From NCBI GenBank assembly GCA_017644045.1, contig JAEPMI010000006.1, forward strand, positions 26,980 through 90,979: 64,000 nucleotides of DNA. Reading direction: 5' to 3'. This document shows positions 56,395 to 64,000 of the stretch, piece by piece (the first letter of the stretch is position 1; the number at the start of each line of letters is the position of its first letter). Under the pieces are notes generated by a model. The model searched no databases. It was not told the DNA's origin and worked only from the letters and a program-made list of their open reading frames with translations. Origin of the DNA: Deltaproteobacteria bacterium. GTDB taxonomy: Bacteria > Myxococcota_A > Polyangia > Polyangiales > Houyiibacteriaceae. Position numbers and translations under genes: made by a program.

Positions 56395-58404
56395 TCAGAT
56401 GAGCTCGAAGCGGCACTCCTCGTCGCAGCCGTCGCCGGGGGTGGTGTTCCCGTCATCGCACTGCTCGTCGTTCTCGATCTGGACGACCCCGTCACCGCAG
56501 CTCGCGCCGACGTCCATGCAGCCCGGCGCGCAGGCGCTCGGACCGGCGCCGAGGTTCAGGCCATCGTCGCAGGTCTCGCCGAAGTCCTCCTGGACGATCC
56601 CGTCGCCGCAGAAGGGCGTGAGATTGCAGTCGGCGTCGCAGCCGTTGTAGTCGGCGCCGTTGTCTTCGCCGTCGTCGCAGGCCTCGTCGCTGGCGATGAC
56701 TCCATCACCACATGTGCTCTCGCAGACGCTCGGAGCTCGGTTGAAGTTGCCGAGCGTGAGCGTGTACTCCGAGCGGGTGGTGTGGCGCTCGGCCTGGAAC
56801 ACGACCGCCTCGTAGATGCCGCCCACGTTCAGGTCGAGGGCGGAGATGCAGCCGGCGTCGTTCATGCCCGGGTCCGCGTCGTCGCAGTCGGAGAGCGTGA
56901 TCGAGTCCGTCTGCGCGCCGTGCACGCCGCCGAGGTCCACGGCGAGCTTCCCGTTGATGAAGACCCAGACGTCGTCGTCACCGGTGAAGGTCAGGGTCTC
57001 ACCGCCCTCGTAGCGGAACCAGAAACGGACCTCGCTGGTGAAGAAGAAATTGTCGTCCCGCGGACCGGAGCCGCCGTCATCCGACAGGGTCTCGAGTCCC
57101 TCGGTCGGGAAGCCGGCCGGTGCGCTGCCGTCGAGCGGCGAGGAGAGCGGGTAGAACGCGCTGGTCGCGAAGCGGTAGGTGGTGGTCGCGCCGACGCGAC
57201 CGAAGCTCATGCCCTGGACCACCGTGCGGTTCCAATCCTCGTCGGACTGGTACCAGAGCGCGAAGCTGGCGTCGCTCGCGAGGCGAGTGGCGGTCGCGCT
57301 CCGGACGGGCACCCCCGCGACCAGATCGGGCTCCACCATCCCGGTCTCCGCGCCGTTGAAGCACTGGAAGTCGGGGTGTCCGTAGGGGGGCGTCGCGCCC
57401 GGATCGCCCATCGTCGCCCGAGGCGTGATGTCGCCGTTCCCGTCGGTGCAGGTGGGGATGAAGTCCCGCACGACGACCGGCAGCACGACCGAGTCGGGCG
57501 GGTCCTCGGGCACCTCGGTGCACTCGTAGCCGGTCTCCTCCTGGCAGTCGCTCGAGCACCCGTCGCCGTCGAGGGTGTTCCCGTCGTCGCAGGTCTCGGG
57601 CGCGAAGACGACTTCGTCACCGCAGACCGCGGTGCAGACTCCGTCGGTGCAATCCGGCTCGCGAACGCAGAAGGGGGTGCAGCCATCACCGATCTGGAGG
57701 TTGCCGTCGTCGCACTCCTCGGTGCCCTCGGCCACGCCGTCGCCGCACGTCGTCGGCTCGCACGCGGCGCCCGGCGTGGGGCAGGCGAAGCCCTCTTCCA
57801 AGGTGCAGGCGGCGGAGCACCCGTCGCCCCCGGCGCCGCCGCAGGTCTCGCCGTCGGGGCAGTCCGCGTCTGCGGTGCAGCTGTCGCCGCTGGTCGAGCA
57901 CTCACCGCCGTCGTCGCAGACCTCGAAGCCGGCGACGATCCCGTCGCCACACTTCGCCGCCGAGCACGCACGCCCCGCGACCGGACAGACCCACCCGGAC
58001 TCACGCTGACAGGTCGCGTCGCAGCCGTCGCCCGGGGTCTCGTTGCGGTCGTCGCAGGTCTCGGACCCTTCGATGCGGCCGTTTCCGCAGGTCGCGATGG
58101 CGACGCAGTCCATGCCCTCCGCCACGCACACGTACCCATCCTGCACGCGCGAGCAGTCGTCGAGGCAGCCCACGTCGTCGGTGTTCCCGTCGTCGCAGAC
58201 CTCGTCGCCCTCGATCCGCCCGTTGCCGCAGACCGGCGGACCCCCGTCGACCGGGGTGCCGGTGTCGCGACCGCCGCCGTCGGCGACGCTCCCGTCCATC
58301 AGCCCCCCGTCGCCGTCTCCGTCCGCGTCTCCCCCTCCATCGTCGCCGCAGGCGACCAGTACGAACGAGAGGGAAGCGAGAGCGAAGAGACGAGCGGTGC
58401 GCAT
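56395..58404 (-). CDS. Fibro-slime domain lipoprotein with DUF4215 Cys-rich repeats
   Basis: A 669-residue surface lipoprotein (lipobox LVAC; Asp/Gly linker). Repeated DUF4215 modules of the form CGNGRIEGDEVCDDGNT and GDGCDATC occupy ~58-310 and again ~575-665. Between them is a fibro-slime/PA14-like domain: GHPDFQCFNG, a WYQSDEDWN segment, FFFTSEVRFWFRY and FTGDDDVWVFINGKLAVDLGG. Such proteins are typical of myxobacterial surfaces and may bind carbohydrate in extracellular matrix. ATG 58404 follows GGAGG by ~12 nt. Confidence 0.85.
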   Translation of the reverse strand: MRTARLFALASLSFVLVACGDDGGGDADGDGDGGLMDGSVADGGGRDTGTPVDGGPPVCGNGRIEGDEVCDDGNTDDVGCLDDCSRVQDGYVCVAEGMDCVAIATCGNGRIEGSETCDDRNETPGDGCDATCQRESGWVCPVAGRACSAAKCGDGIVAGFEVCDDGGECSTSGDSCTADADCPDGETCGGAGGDGCSAACTLEEGFACPTPGAACEPTTCGDGVAEGTEECDDGNLQIGDGCTPFCVREPDCTDGVCTAVCGDEVVFAPETCDDGNTLDGDGCSSDCQEETGYECTEVPEDPPDSVVLPVVVRDFIPTCTDGNGDITPRATMGDPGATPPYGHPDFQCFNGAETGMVEPDLVAGVPVRSATATRLASDASFALWYQSDEDWNRTVVQGMSFGRVGATTTYRFATSAFYPLSSPLDGSAPAGFPTEGLETLSDDGGSGPRDDNFFFTSEVRFWFRYEGGETLTFTGDDDVWVFINGKLAVDLGGVHGAQTDSITLSDCDDADPGMNDAGCISALDLNVGGIYEAVVFQAERHTTRSEYTLTLGNFNRAPSVCESTCGDGVIASDEACDDGEDNGADYNGCDADCNLTPFCGDGIVQEDFGETCDDGLNLGAGPSACAPGCMDVGASCGDGVVQIENDEQCDDGNTTPGDGCDEECRFELI

Positions 58405-58521
58405 CAGGGGGTGAACCTCCGAGGGTGAGAGGAGAGAGTCCTCACACTAACGGTCGTTCGCCCCGAATGCAGATTCCAATCGCGTGACGAAGGAACTTTT
58501 TTTTCCTGGGGGCCGCCCGCC

Positions 58522-60195
58522 TCAGTGGCGGTAGGCGATGCCGAGCGAGCCGCCGAGGTACTGATCGAGCGCGCCGCCGGCGATCCACGGACTCGTGAGG
58601 CCCACGTTCATCGAGTAGAAGTAGCGCCGCCAGTCGAAGCCGAGGCGAATGACCAGCCCGTTGTCGAGCTGGTAGCCGAGGACGATGTCAGCCTCGACCC
58701 CACCGACGGAGGCATCCGGGAACCAGACCTCGTCCTCGATGCCGCCCGCCGAGAAGACCACCCGGTAGCCGCCGCCGACCGTCACGTGGAAGCCGCCGGC
58801 GACCGCAAGCATCGCCTCCGCGTGGATGCGAAGGAAGTCGTACTCGGTGCGCGGGATCTCCGGCAGGTTGCCGCGACCGGCCACCGCCGGACCGGAGGGC
58901 TCGATCACGAAGAGGTGTGAGCCGTACCCGAGACCGAGCGAGAAGTAGTGCCGCTCGTAGGGGAAGCGACCGCGGAGACCGACGAGCCACTCCTGAGAGC
59001 GGGTCGGGAAGACCCGGTCGTCGTCGGGGTCCGCCGGCACGGAGTCGATGCCGAAGGCGCGCTCGTAGCTGGCCTCGATGCCGATGTGGGCACCGAAACC
59101 ATCGGTGAAGTGGGCACCTGGGTACCAGCGACCGGCCAACTCGATCGCGGGTCCGAGCTGGAGGGTGTAGCCCCGGAGCAGCCCGTAGAGGTCGTCGTTG
59201 TACGAGAGCTCTCGGTGGAACACGCGACCGTAGACGCCGATGTCGATCGCCACCGGGAAGCCACTCCGGTCGCGCGGCGGATCGGGGATGTCGTCGTCGC
59301 CGTCGTCATCCACGACGTCGTCGTCATCGTCACCGTCGTCCGGATCCTCGATGTCCACGGGGGCGGCCGCGGCGGACCCTTCCGGGACGGAGGTCTGAGC
59401 GATGGCATCCGCGAGCTTGCGCGCGCCCTGGCTCCGAACGGAGCGCGCGAGGCCGCCCGAGCTCGAGCCCCGGAACGTTTCGCGGCTGATCTGGTTGTTG
59501 GTGGCGGCGTCGGTGACGGACACCCGCAGCACCCAGCGGCGGCCGGAACGAGACACGGTGCCGTCGATGAACGCCCGAACGCCGAGCGCGGCGGCCGCCT
59601 CGCGAAGCGCCTGCGGATCACCGAGGTCGCCGCCCGAGCGCGCGGCCTGCGCAGCGAGATCGTCGCGAGCGACGAGCTCGTAGTCGCCCGCCAGCGAGCG
59701 CACGAGCTGGTTCCGGATGCGCGCAGCCCCGCGCCCGTCGAAGTCGCCGACGACGAGGCTGCCGGCGCCGCCCCCGCTGCTCGCAGCCGGTGCAGCGGAG
59801 CCGCCGCTCGACACGAGCTCGCGCACGTCGTCTTCGATGCGACGGGCGAGCTGGGCCGCGAGCCCACCGATGCCCCGGTGGGAAGCGCTCGCTTCGGCGC
59901 GAACCTCGCCGCTCGCGTCGTGGATCTGGAGATCCGCCCTCCACCGACCGCCGCGGCGACGGACGCGCCCGGTGACGACCGCTCGGGCGCCCGTGGCGCT
60001 GGCGATCGACGCGGCGTCGTCGCCATCGCCGGGCACGACCTCGAAGCCGGCGGACTGGAGCCGCGCGGCGAGCCGCTGGCGCACGCTATCGGCTCGTGCG
60101 CCGGAGAGCTCCGCCACCGCCACCTGCGCCTCGGCGACATCGGTGAGCGGAGCGAGCAGGAACCAGGAGAGTGCGAGCAGTAGGAGTCGTTTCAT
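58522..60195 (-). CDS. FlgO/CsgG-like outer-membrane protein
   Basis: A 557-residue exported protein with a cleaved signal peptide (ends DVAEA). Two successive FlgO/CsgG-like domains follow (VAVAELSGARADSVRQRLA and LVVGDFDGRGAARIRNQLV with GVRAFIDGTV). A long Asp tract comes next, then a C-terminal beta-barrel of ~230 residues (GVYGRVFHRELSYN, HYFSLGLGYGSHLF, ending LGGSLGIAYRH). The layout joins periplasmic sensing/assembly domains to an outer-membrane anchor. GTG 60207, overlapping the previous stop, is an alternative start. Confidence 0.75.
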   Translation of the reverse strand: MKRLLLLALSWFLLAPLTDVAEAQVAVAELSGARADSVRQRLAARLQSAGFEVVPGDGDDAASIASATGARAVVTGRVRRRGGRWRADLQIHDASGEVRAEASASHRGIGGLAAQLARRIEDDVRELVSSGGSAAPAASSGGGAGSLVVGDFDGRGAARIRNQLVRSLAGDYELVARDDLAAQAARSGGDLGDPQALREAAAALGVRAFIDGTVSRSGRRWVLRVSVTDAATNNQISRETFRGSSSGGLARSVRSQGARKLADAIAQTSVPEGSAAAAPVDIEDPDDGDDDDDVVDDDGDDDIPDPPRDRSGFPVAIDIGVYGRVFHRELSYNDDLYGLLRGYTLQLGPAIELAGRWYPGAHFTDGFGAHIGIEASYERAFGIDSVPADPDDDRVFPTRSQEWLVGLRGRFPYERHYFSLGLGYGSHLFVIEPSGPAVAGRGNLPEIPRTEYDFLRIHAEAMLAVAGGFHVTVGGGYRVVFSAGGIEDEVWFPDASVGGVEADIVLGYQLDNGLVIRLGFDWRRYFYSMNVGLTSPWIAGGALDQYLGGSLGIAYRH

Positions 60196-60203
60196 CGGCT
60201 CGG

Positions 60204-60971
60204 TCACTCACACACACAGAAGTAGTCGGCCCGCGTCGCGTCGTCGCAGGTGAGGGGGATCGTCTCGTCGGCGGCGCACATCCCAGCGACGTTGTCGAAG
60301 GCGTCGACGCACGAGAGGCCGGCCAACGCGCAAATGTCGTTGCAGGCCGTCATCGTCAGCGCGAGCACCTCGCAACCGTCCGCGCGAGCCATGCAGACCT
60401 GGCCGTTCGCGTCGGCCTCGATCGGGCTGCAATCGACCGTGGCGCCCATGTCCTCGCCGGCGCCCATGTCCTCGCCGGCGCCCATGTCCTCGTCGCCGCC
60501 GCCCATGTCCTCGTCGCCGCCGCCCATGTCGGCCGGCGGCGTCACGCCACCGTCGAGGCCGATCGTCTGCTCGAAGACCCAGCGCTGGACGCAGGCGATC
60601 TCCGCGCCGGTGAGGAAGCTGACGAAGGGCATCCGCTCCCCGCAGCCCACCGGCTGCGTGCCGCGGAGCTTCTCCACCAAGAAGCTGGAGTTCGGCTCGA
60701 GCGGGTCGATCCGGACGCGCCCTTCGCATTGCGTCGCCGGGACGTTCTCGAGTCGCTCGAACACGCCGGCGGAGACCAGGTCGAGCTCTGCGGCCGGGTC
60801 GTCACCTTCATGGCAGGTGCTGCTTCCGCACTTCGAGCGGAAGAGCGCCGGCACGTCGATGTCCAGCTGACAGAGCGCGAGCGGCTCTTCGGGATATTGG
60901 TCGGGGTTCTCGAGCTCTCCGGGGCACCCCAGGAGAAGAACGAGCGCGACGGCGGGGGGAAGTCGGCGCAT
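60204..60971 (-). CDS. Lipoprotein with cytochrome-like CX4CH motif and DMG repeats
   Basis: A 255-residue lipoprotein (lipobox LLLGC). FRSKCGSSTCHEGDD holds the CX4CH motif often seen in myxobacterial lipoproteins with a planctomycete cytochrome-like fold; GCGERMPF and EIACVQRW complete that domain. A tandem-repeat linker of ADMGGGDED/ADMGAGED-like units spans ~150-180 (18- and 21-bp DNA units at 60443-60535). A Cys-rich C-terminal domain follows. Haem binding is uncertain. Confidence 0.7.
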   Translation of the reverse strand: MRRLPPAVALVLLLGCPGELENPDQYPEEPLALCQLDIDVPALFRSKCGSSTCHEGDDPAAELDLVSAGVFERLENVPATQCEGRVRIDPLEPNSSFLVEKLRGTQPVGCGERMPFVSFLTGAEIACVQRWVFEQTIGLDGGVTPPADMGGGDEDMGGGDEDMGAGEDMGAGEDMGATVDCSPIEADANGQVCMARADGCEVLALTMTACNDICALAGLSCVDAFDNVAGMCAADETIPLTCDDATRADYFCVCE

Positions 60972-61042
60972 CAGCGGGAGCCATCATACCCGCAGTCGCC
61001 CCCCGTTCCCAGACGTCCGCCAACGCCGTAACGAACGATTCC

Positions 61043-62110
61043 TCAGGGCCCGAGGAAATCCACTACGCGCGGAAACACGTCACGCGCGGCGGCGAATCCG
61101 AGCACGAGATCGCCGTGGCCGTAGTCCTCGTCCGCGCCCGACCCGGTACCGAGGAGCACGAACTCCTTCGGCGCGTTCGTCGCTCGTCCCCACGCGTCGT
61201 GGGCTCGCGCCACCGACTCCGGCGGGGCGATGCGATCGCCGGCGCCCGCCAAGAAGAGCGCCGGCATCTCCAACGATTCGAGCGCTTCCAAGACGGACCG
61301 TCCCTCGATCGCGACATCGCCGTCGTCGCTGGCCAACCACTCGGCGAAGTCGGCCGCGAGCGGACCGGGGATGTTCGCGATCGCGTTGATCAGCGCTCGC
61401 GCGGACGCCCCGCTGCCCATGTTCTTGGGGTTCACCAGGATTCGATGGAGCGGCGTGTCGAGCCAATCGACCATGAACGCGATCGAGCGACCCACGAGAC
61501 GCAGCGGCAGCGTCGGCACGAGCATGCGTGGTGTCCGCGCCAGTAGACCCAACCCCGGAAGGGGCGATCGCACCCGCGCGGGCGAGCCCACGACCACGAC
61601 CCGCCGGACGAGGCTCGGATCGAGCTCTCGGTCCAGCGCCGCGTAGAGGAGCATGCCGCCCATGGAGTAGCCGACGTAGTCGAGCTCGCGCTGACCCGTC
61701 GCATCGAGCACGTGGGCGATGGCCTCGGGGACGTCGTGATCGGCCATGGCGAGGAAGCGCACCCGGCGGCGCTCGCGAAAGGAGAGCCCGGACAGCCCCG
61801 ATCGGAGCGTCAGCAACCACACGTCGCGGCCGGCGGCCACCAGCGCGCGCGCCAGGGACACGTCGGGCAGGGAGTCGTGGCTCCGATGGTTCACGCCCAC
61901 TCCATGCACCAGGAGCACTGGAGGCTCGCTCGACGGATCGGCGCCGAGCCGGCGCAGCTCGTAGTGACCGCCGTCGCCCGCGCGCAGGCGCACCACGCGC
62001 TCGTACTCCATGGGGACGCGGAGCCGGCGCGCCCAGAACCACAGGTGCAGCCACCAGAGGAAGAGCGCCCCAGCGACGGCGACGAGCGTCCATGGGGCCC
62101 AGGCCGGCAT
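61043..62110 (-). CDS. Membrane-anchored alpha/beta hydrolase (PhaC/lipase-like)
   Basis: A 355-residue protein with an N-terminal helix (WTLVAVAGALFLWWLHLWFW) and an alpha/beta hydrolase domain: VLLVHGVGVNHRSHD, GYSMGGMLLY (nucleophile Ser), AGAGDRIAPPE (acid) and DYGHGDLVLG (His). The domain resembles PhaC or bacterial acid-lipase proteins, with Ser where PhaC has Cys. Likely a lipid or ester hydrolase at the inner membrane. Divergent from the sigma-54 activator. Confidence 0.78.
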   Translation of the reverse strand: MPAWAPWTLVAVAGALFLWWLHLWFWARRLRVPMEYERVVRLRAGDGGHYELRRLGADPSSEPPVLLVHGVGVNHRSHDSLPDVSLARALVAAGRDVWLLTLRSGLSGLSFRERRRVRFLAMADHDVPEAIAHVLDATGQRELDYVGYSMGGMLLYAALDRELDPSLVRRVVVVGSPARVRSPLPGLGLLARTPRMLVPTLPLRLVGRSIAFMVDWLDTPLHRILVNPKNMGSGASARALINAIANIPGPLAADFAEWLASDDGDVAIEGRSVLEALESLEMPALFLAGAGDRIAPPESVARAHDAWGRATNAPKEFVLLGTGSGADEDYGHGDLVLGFAAARDVFPRVVDFLGP

Positions 62111-62164
62111 GGCCTCACGCTGCAGCCACCGGCCACCGCTCGCAAGCAGGCGTCCCGATTCTGG

Positions 62165-62170
62165 TAGATT
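62165..62170 (+). promoter_or_regulatory. -10-like hexamer, leaderless start
   Basis: TAGATT lies 7 nt before the GTG at 62178; -35 is unclear. Confidence 0.5.
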
Positions 62171-62177
62171 CCGGCAC

Positions 62178-63683
62178 GTGGACTTGGACAGCCTCGGACG
62201 CTGGGACAACCTCCGGGGGGTCAAGGTCGCGCGCCGACTTCTCGAGCGCGCGCACGGTGTGACCCTCGCGATCGCGGACACCGAGGGGTTGCTCGCGCAC
62301 CAGCGCAGCGGTGTGCTCGCGACTCCCGTCGCCGTCTGCCGCGCGTTCCTCTTCGGTCGCGACGGCTTCACCCAGTGCGACGCGCACTACCGCGCGCTCG
62401 GCCGCGGCGAGCCCGAGGCCGAGTGCCACGCGGGCCTCACGACGCTCGCCACGCCGATCGTCATCGAGGGGGAGGTGCTGGCTCACGTCGTGGCCACCGG
62501 CTGGGCCGCGACCACGGAAGAACCGGAGCGGCCGGCGCTGGTGACCCGGCTGCGAGAGAGCGCCCCGAACGACGACGCCTCGGAGGCGGTCCGTCGGCTG
62601 CCCGTCTTGGATCGTGGCGCCCTCGCGTCGGTTCGCGCCGCGCTCGAAGGGGTCGCCGAGGAGATCGTCGCCCACGAGCAGGACCGCCGCGCGCGGCGGG
62701 CGAGCCCCGACGCGCCGGGGCTGTGGGGCATGATCGGCCGTTCCCCGGTGATGGCCGCCGTCTTCGACCTCCTGCCCAAGCTCGCGCAGAGCGACGCGAC
62801 CGCGCTCGTGCTCGGCGAGAGCGGCACCGGCAAGGAGCTCGCGGCCCGGGCGCTCCATGACAACGGCCCGCGGGCGAAGGGCCCATTCGTGGCGCAGAGC
62901 TGTGGCGCGATGAGCGACGAGCTGCTCGAGAGCCTGCTCTTCGGTCACGTGCGCGGGGCCTTCAGCGGCGCGGAGCGTCCGAGCTCGGGCCTCTTCGGCA
63001 CCGCCGACGGTGGGACGCTCTTCCTCGACGAGGTCGGTGAGATGTCGCCCGCGATGCAGGCCAAGCTGCTGCGCGTGCTCCAGGACCGGAAGTACACGCC
63101 GGTGGGCGCGACGGCTCCTCGCGCGGCGGACGTGCGCGTGGTCGCGGCCACGCACCGTGACCTCCGCGCGATGGTGGATGCGGGCGCCTTCCGCGAAGAC
63201 CTCTACTTCCGTCTGCACGTGCTCGTGCTGAAGCTCCCGCCCCTGCGCGAGCGGACCGGTGACATCCCACTGCTCGTCGGCGGATTCCTCGCCCACGTGG
63301 AGGGCGCGCCCCGGAAGATCGGTGACGCCGCGCTCGAGTGCATCGAGCGCTACGAGTGGCCTGGCAACGTGCGCGAGCTCCGCGCGGAGGTCGAGCGCTG
63401 GGCCGTGACCGCCGCGGACTCGCTCGCCGTGGAACCACGGCACCTCTCGCCCGCGGTCCGCGAAGCCGGCGGCTACGACGTCGCCGCCGCCGCGAGCACC
63501 CCCGAGGCGCGCGCCGCGGCCGAAGGTGGCGGGACGCTCGCCGAAGCGATCGAATCACTCGAGCGCGCGATCATTCGTCGCGGACTCGAACGAACGGACG
63601 GGAACCGGACCCAGCTCGCCAAGGAGCTGGACATCAGCCGGACGACCCTCGCCGACCGCCTGAAGCGCTACGACCTGGAGTAG
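62178..63683 (+). CDS. Sigma-54-dependent activator with PocR-type sensor domain
   Basis: A 501-residue enhancer-binding protein. The N-terminal ~150 residues form a PocR-like sensor (CRAFLFGRDGFTQCDAHY, ECHAGLTTLATPI, VLAHVVATGW) expected to bind a small hydrocarbon ligand. The AAA+ domain shows Walker A GESGTGKE, GAFSGA (usual GAFTGA) and Walker B GGTLFLDEVGE. A Fis-type HTH closes the protein (DGNRTQLAKELDISRTTLADR). It should open sigma-54 promoters; targets unknown. GTG 62178 follows TAGATT by 7 nt. Confidence 0.88.
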   Translation: MDLDSLGRWDNLRGVKVARRLLERAHGVTLAIADTEGLLAHQRSGVLATPVAVCRAFLFGRDGFTQCDAHYRALGRGEPEAECHAGLTTLATPIVIEGEVLAHVVATGWAATTEEPERPALVTRLRESAPNDDASEAVRRLPVLDRGALASVRAALEGVAEEIVAHEQDRRARRASPDAPGLWGMIGRSPVMAAVFDLLPKLAQSDATALVLGESGTGKELAARALHDNGPRAKGPFVAQSCGAMSDELLESLLFGHVRGAFSGAERPSSGLFGTADGGTLFLDEVGEMSPAMQAKLLRVLQDRKYTPVGATAPRAADVRVVAATHRDLRAMVDAGAFREDLYFRLHVLVLKLPPLRERTGDIPLLVGGFLAHVEGAPRKIGDAALECIERYEWPGNVRELRAEVERWAVTAADSLAVEPRHLSPAVREAGGYDVAAAASTPEARAAAEGGGTLAEAIESLERAIIRRGLERTDGNRTQLAKELDISRTTLADRLKRYDLE

Positions 63684-63693
63684 GTCGCCAAAC

Positions 63694-63836
63694 GCGACCC
63701 TCACCCTGGCCCTCGTCCTACAAACGAGGAAGAGCCGAAGGCGACCCCTCACCCTGACCCTCGCCCTACAAACGAGGAAGAGCCGAAGGCGACCCCTCAC
63801 CCTGGCCCTCGCCCTACAAACGAGGAAGAGCCGAAG
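63694..63836. repeat. Tandem 48-bp repeat, three copies
   Basis: Copies at 63694-63740 (47 bp), 63741-63788 and 63789-63836 differ at only a few bases. Each runs from GCGACCC through CTCACCCTG to GAAGAGCCGAAG. A G-rich stretch at 63888-63930 is complementary to the C-rich part, so the whole gap can fold back on itself. Confidence 0.9.
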
Positions 63837-63857
63837 GCATGTGTGCCTTCGGCTCTT
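63826..63857. terminator. Terminator-like hairpin within the tandem repeat
   Basis: AAGAGCCGAAGGCA pairs perfectly with TGCCTTCGGCTCTT (14 bp) around TGTG. It sits between two convergent coding regions. The first arm comes from repeat copy 3; no T-run follows. Confidence 0.65.
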
Positions 63858-63947
63858 GGTCGCCCGTCCCGTTCGCCTCGGTCCCACGAAGGGTGAGGGT
63901 CAGGGCGAGGGTGAGGGTGAGGGTGGTCGCCTCACGGCGACGCCGCT

Positions 63948-64000
63948 TCAGAACCCGGTGACCTCGACGGGCGAGACCGACCGCGTGCGGTCCGCGTTGC
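63948..64000 (-). CDS. C-terminal end of a gene running off the window
   Basis: On the minus strand an open frame enters from the window edge and ends with NADRTRSVSPVEVTGF and a TGA at 63948. Too short to assign. It would converge on the sigma-54 activator gene across the repeat-filled gap. Confidence 0.4.
   Translation of the reverse strand, partial: NADRTRSVSPVEVTGF

Noticed and set aside
55917-56495. 192-codon minus-strand frame in the gap before the fibro-slime gene
   Set aside because: Runs through repeat R1 and a terminator hairpin, has no start context or conserved features, and enters the end of a real gene.
56782-58428. 548-codon plus-strand frame across the fibro-slime gene
   Set aside because: Antisense shadow of Cys-rich DUF4215 repeats; no recognisable motif.
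63694-63836. Possible CRISPR array
   Set aside because: The units are directly adjacent tandem copies with no unique spacers, and no cas genes are present.

Overview
The window is very GC-rich, densely coded bacterial DNA with strong third-position GC. The gene content suggests a myxobacterium (Myxococcota; Polyangiales or Sandaracinus-like is my guess). The clues are many Cys/Asp-rich lipoproteins, DUF4215 and fibro-slime modules, a eukaryote-type Ser/Thr kinase, a PocR-type sigma-54 activator, PHA granule genes and sterol-type enzymes. No rRNA, tRNA, insertion sequence, prophage or CRISPR array was seen.

Layout. 0-8.4 kb (+): RNB ribonuclease, DUF5690-like transporter and GNAT acetyltransferase; a STAS-like protein on the minus strand; then a coupled run of RNase III, Gly-rich lipoprotein and a kinase/pseudokinase protein. 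8.4-20.4 kb (-): a long, often translationally coupled run ending in a TPR-like lipoprotein and holding a fatty acid hydroxylase-like protein, a tandem-rhodanese sulfurtransferase, a PHB-depolymerase-like lipoprotein, PHA synthase PhaC, an acyl-CoA ligase, a PhaE-like subunit, an outer-membrane barrel, an alpha/beta hydrolase and two paralogous lipoproteins. 20.6-26 kb (+): phaR, a phasin, a PhaB-like reductase, an alpha/beta hydrolase, an unusual KAS III-like protein and an SSS-family symporter. Sites with a TGC-N3-GCA core lie before phaR, the phasin and the KAS III gene, so this looks like a PhaR-controlled polyhydroxyalkanoate regulon.

26-44 kb: secreted and surface proteins. On the minus strand are an AgmX/PglI-like protein, a MATE exporter, a decayed gene and four coupled genes for very large exported proteins. 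On the plus strand are a pectate lyase and a 1070-residue NlpC/P60-type lipoprotein. 44-47.5 kb: an ERG2/sigma-1-receptor homologue (sterol C8-isomerase fold) faces a sterol-desaturase-family gene that leads a small membrane-protein operon; this is the most striking feature. 47.5-55.9 kb: two lipoproteins, a pentahaem cytochrome c, an HTH-citrate synthase fusion, a GreA-like factor, a small membrane protein, a second citrate synthase homologue and a TGase-elicitor-type transglutaminase. 56.4-64 kb: a fibro-slime/DUF4215 lipoprotein, a FlgO-like/barrel protein, a CX4CH lipoprotein, a membrane-anchored hydrolase and a sigma-54 activator.

Two genome-wide habits stand out. Many genes have a -10-like hexamer only 6-8 nt before the start codon, which suggests leaderless mRNAs. 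Several gene ends and convergent gaps are filled with palindromic repeats: at least three dispersed families plus a 48-bp tandem repeat.
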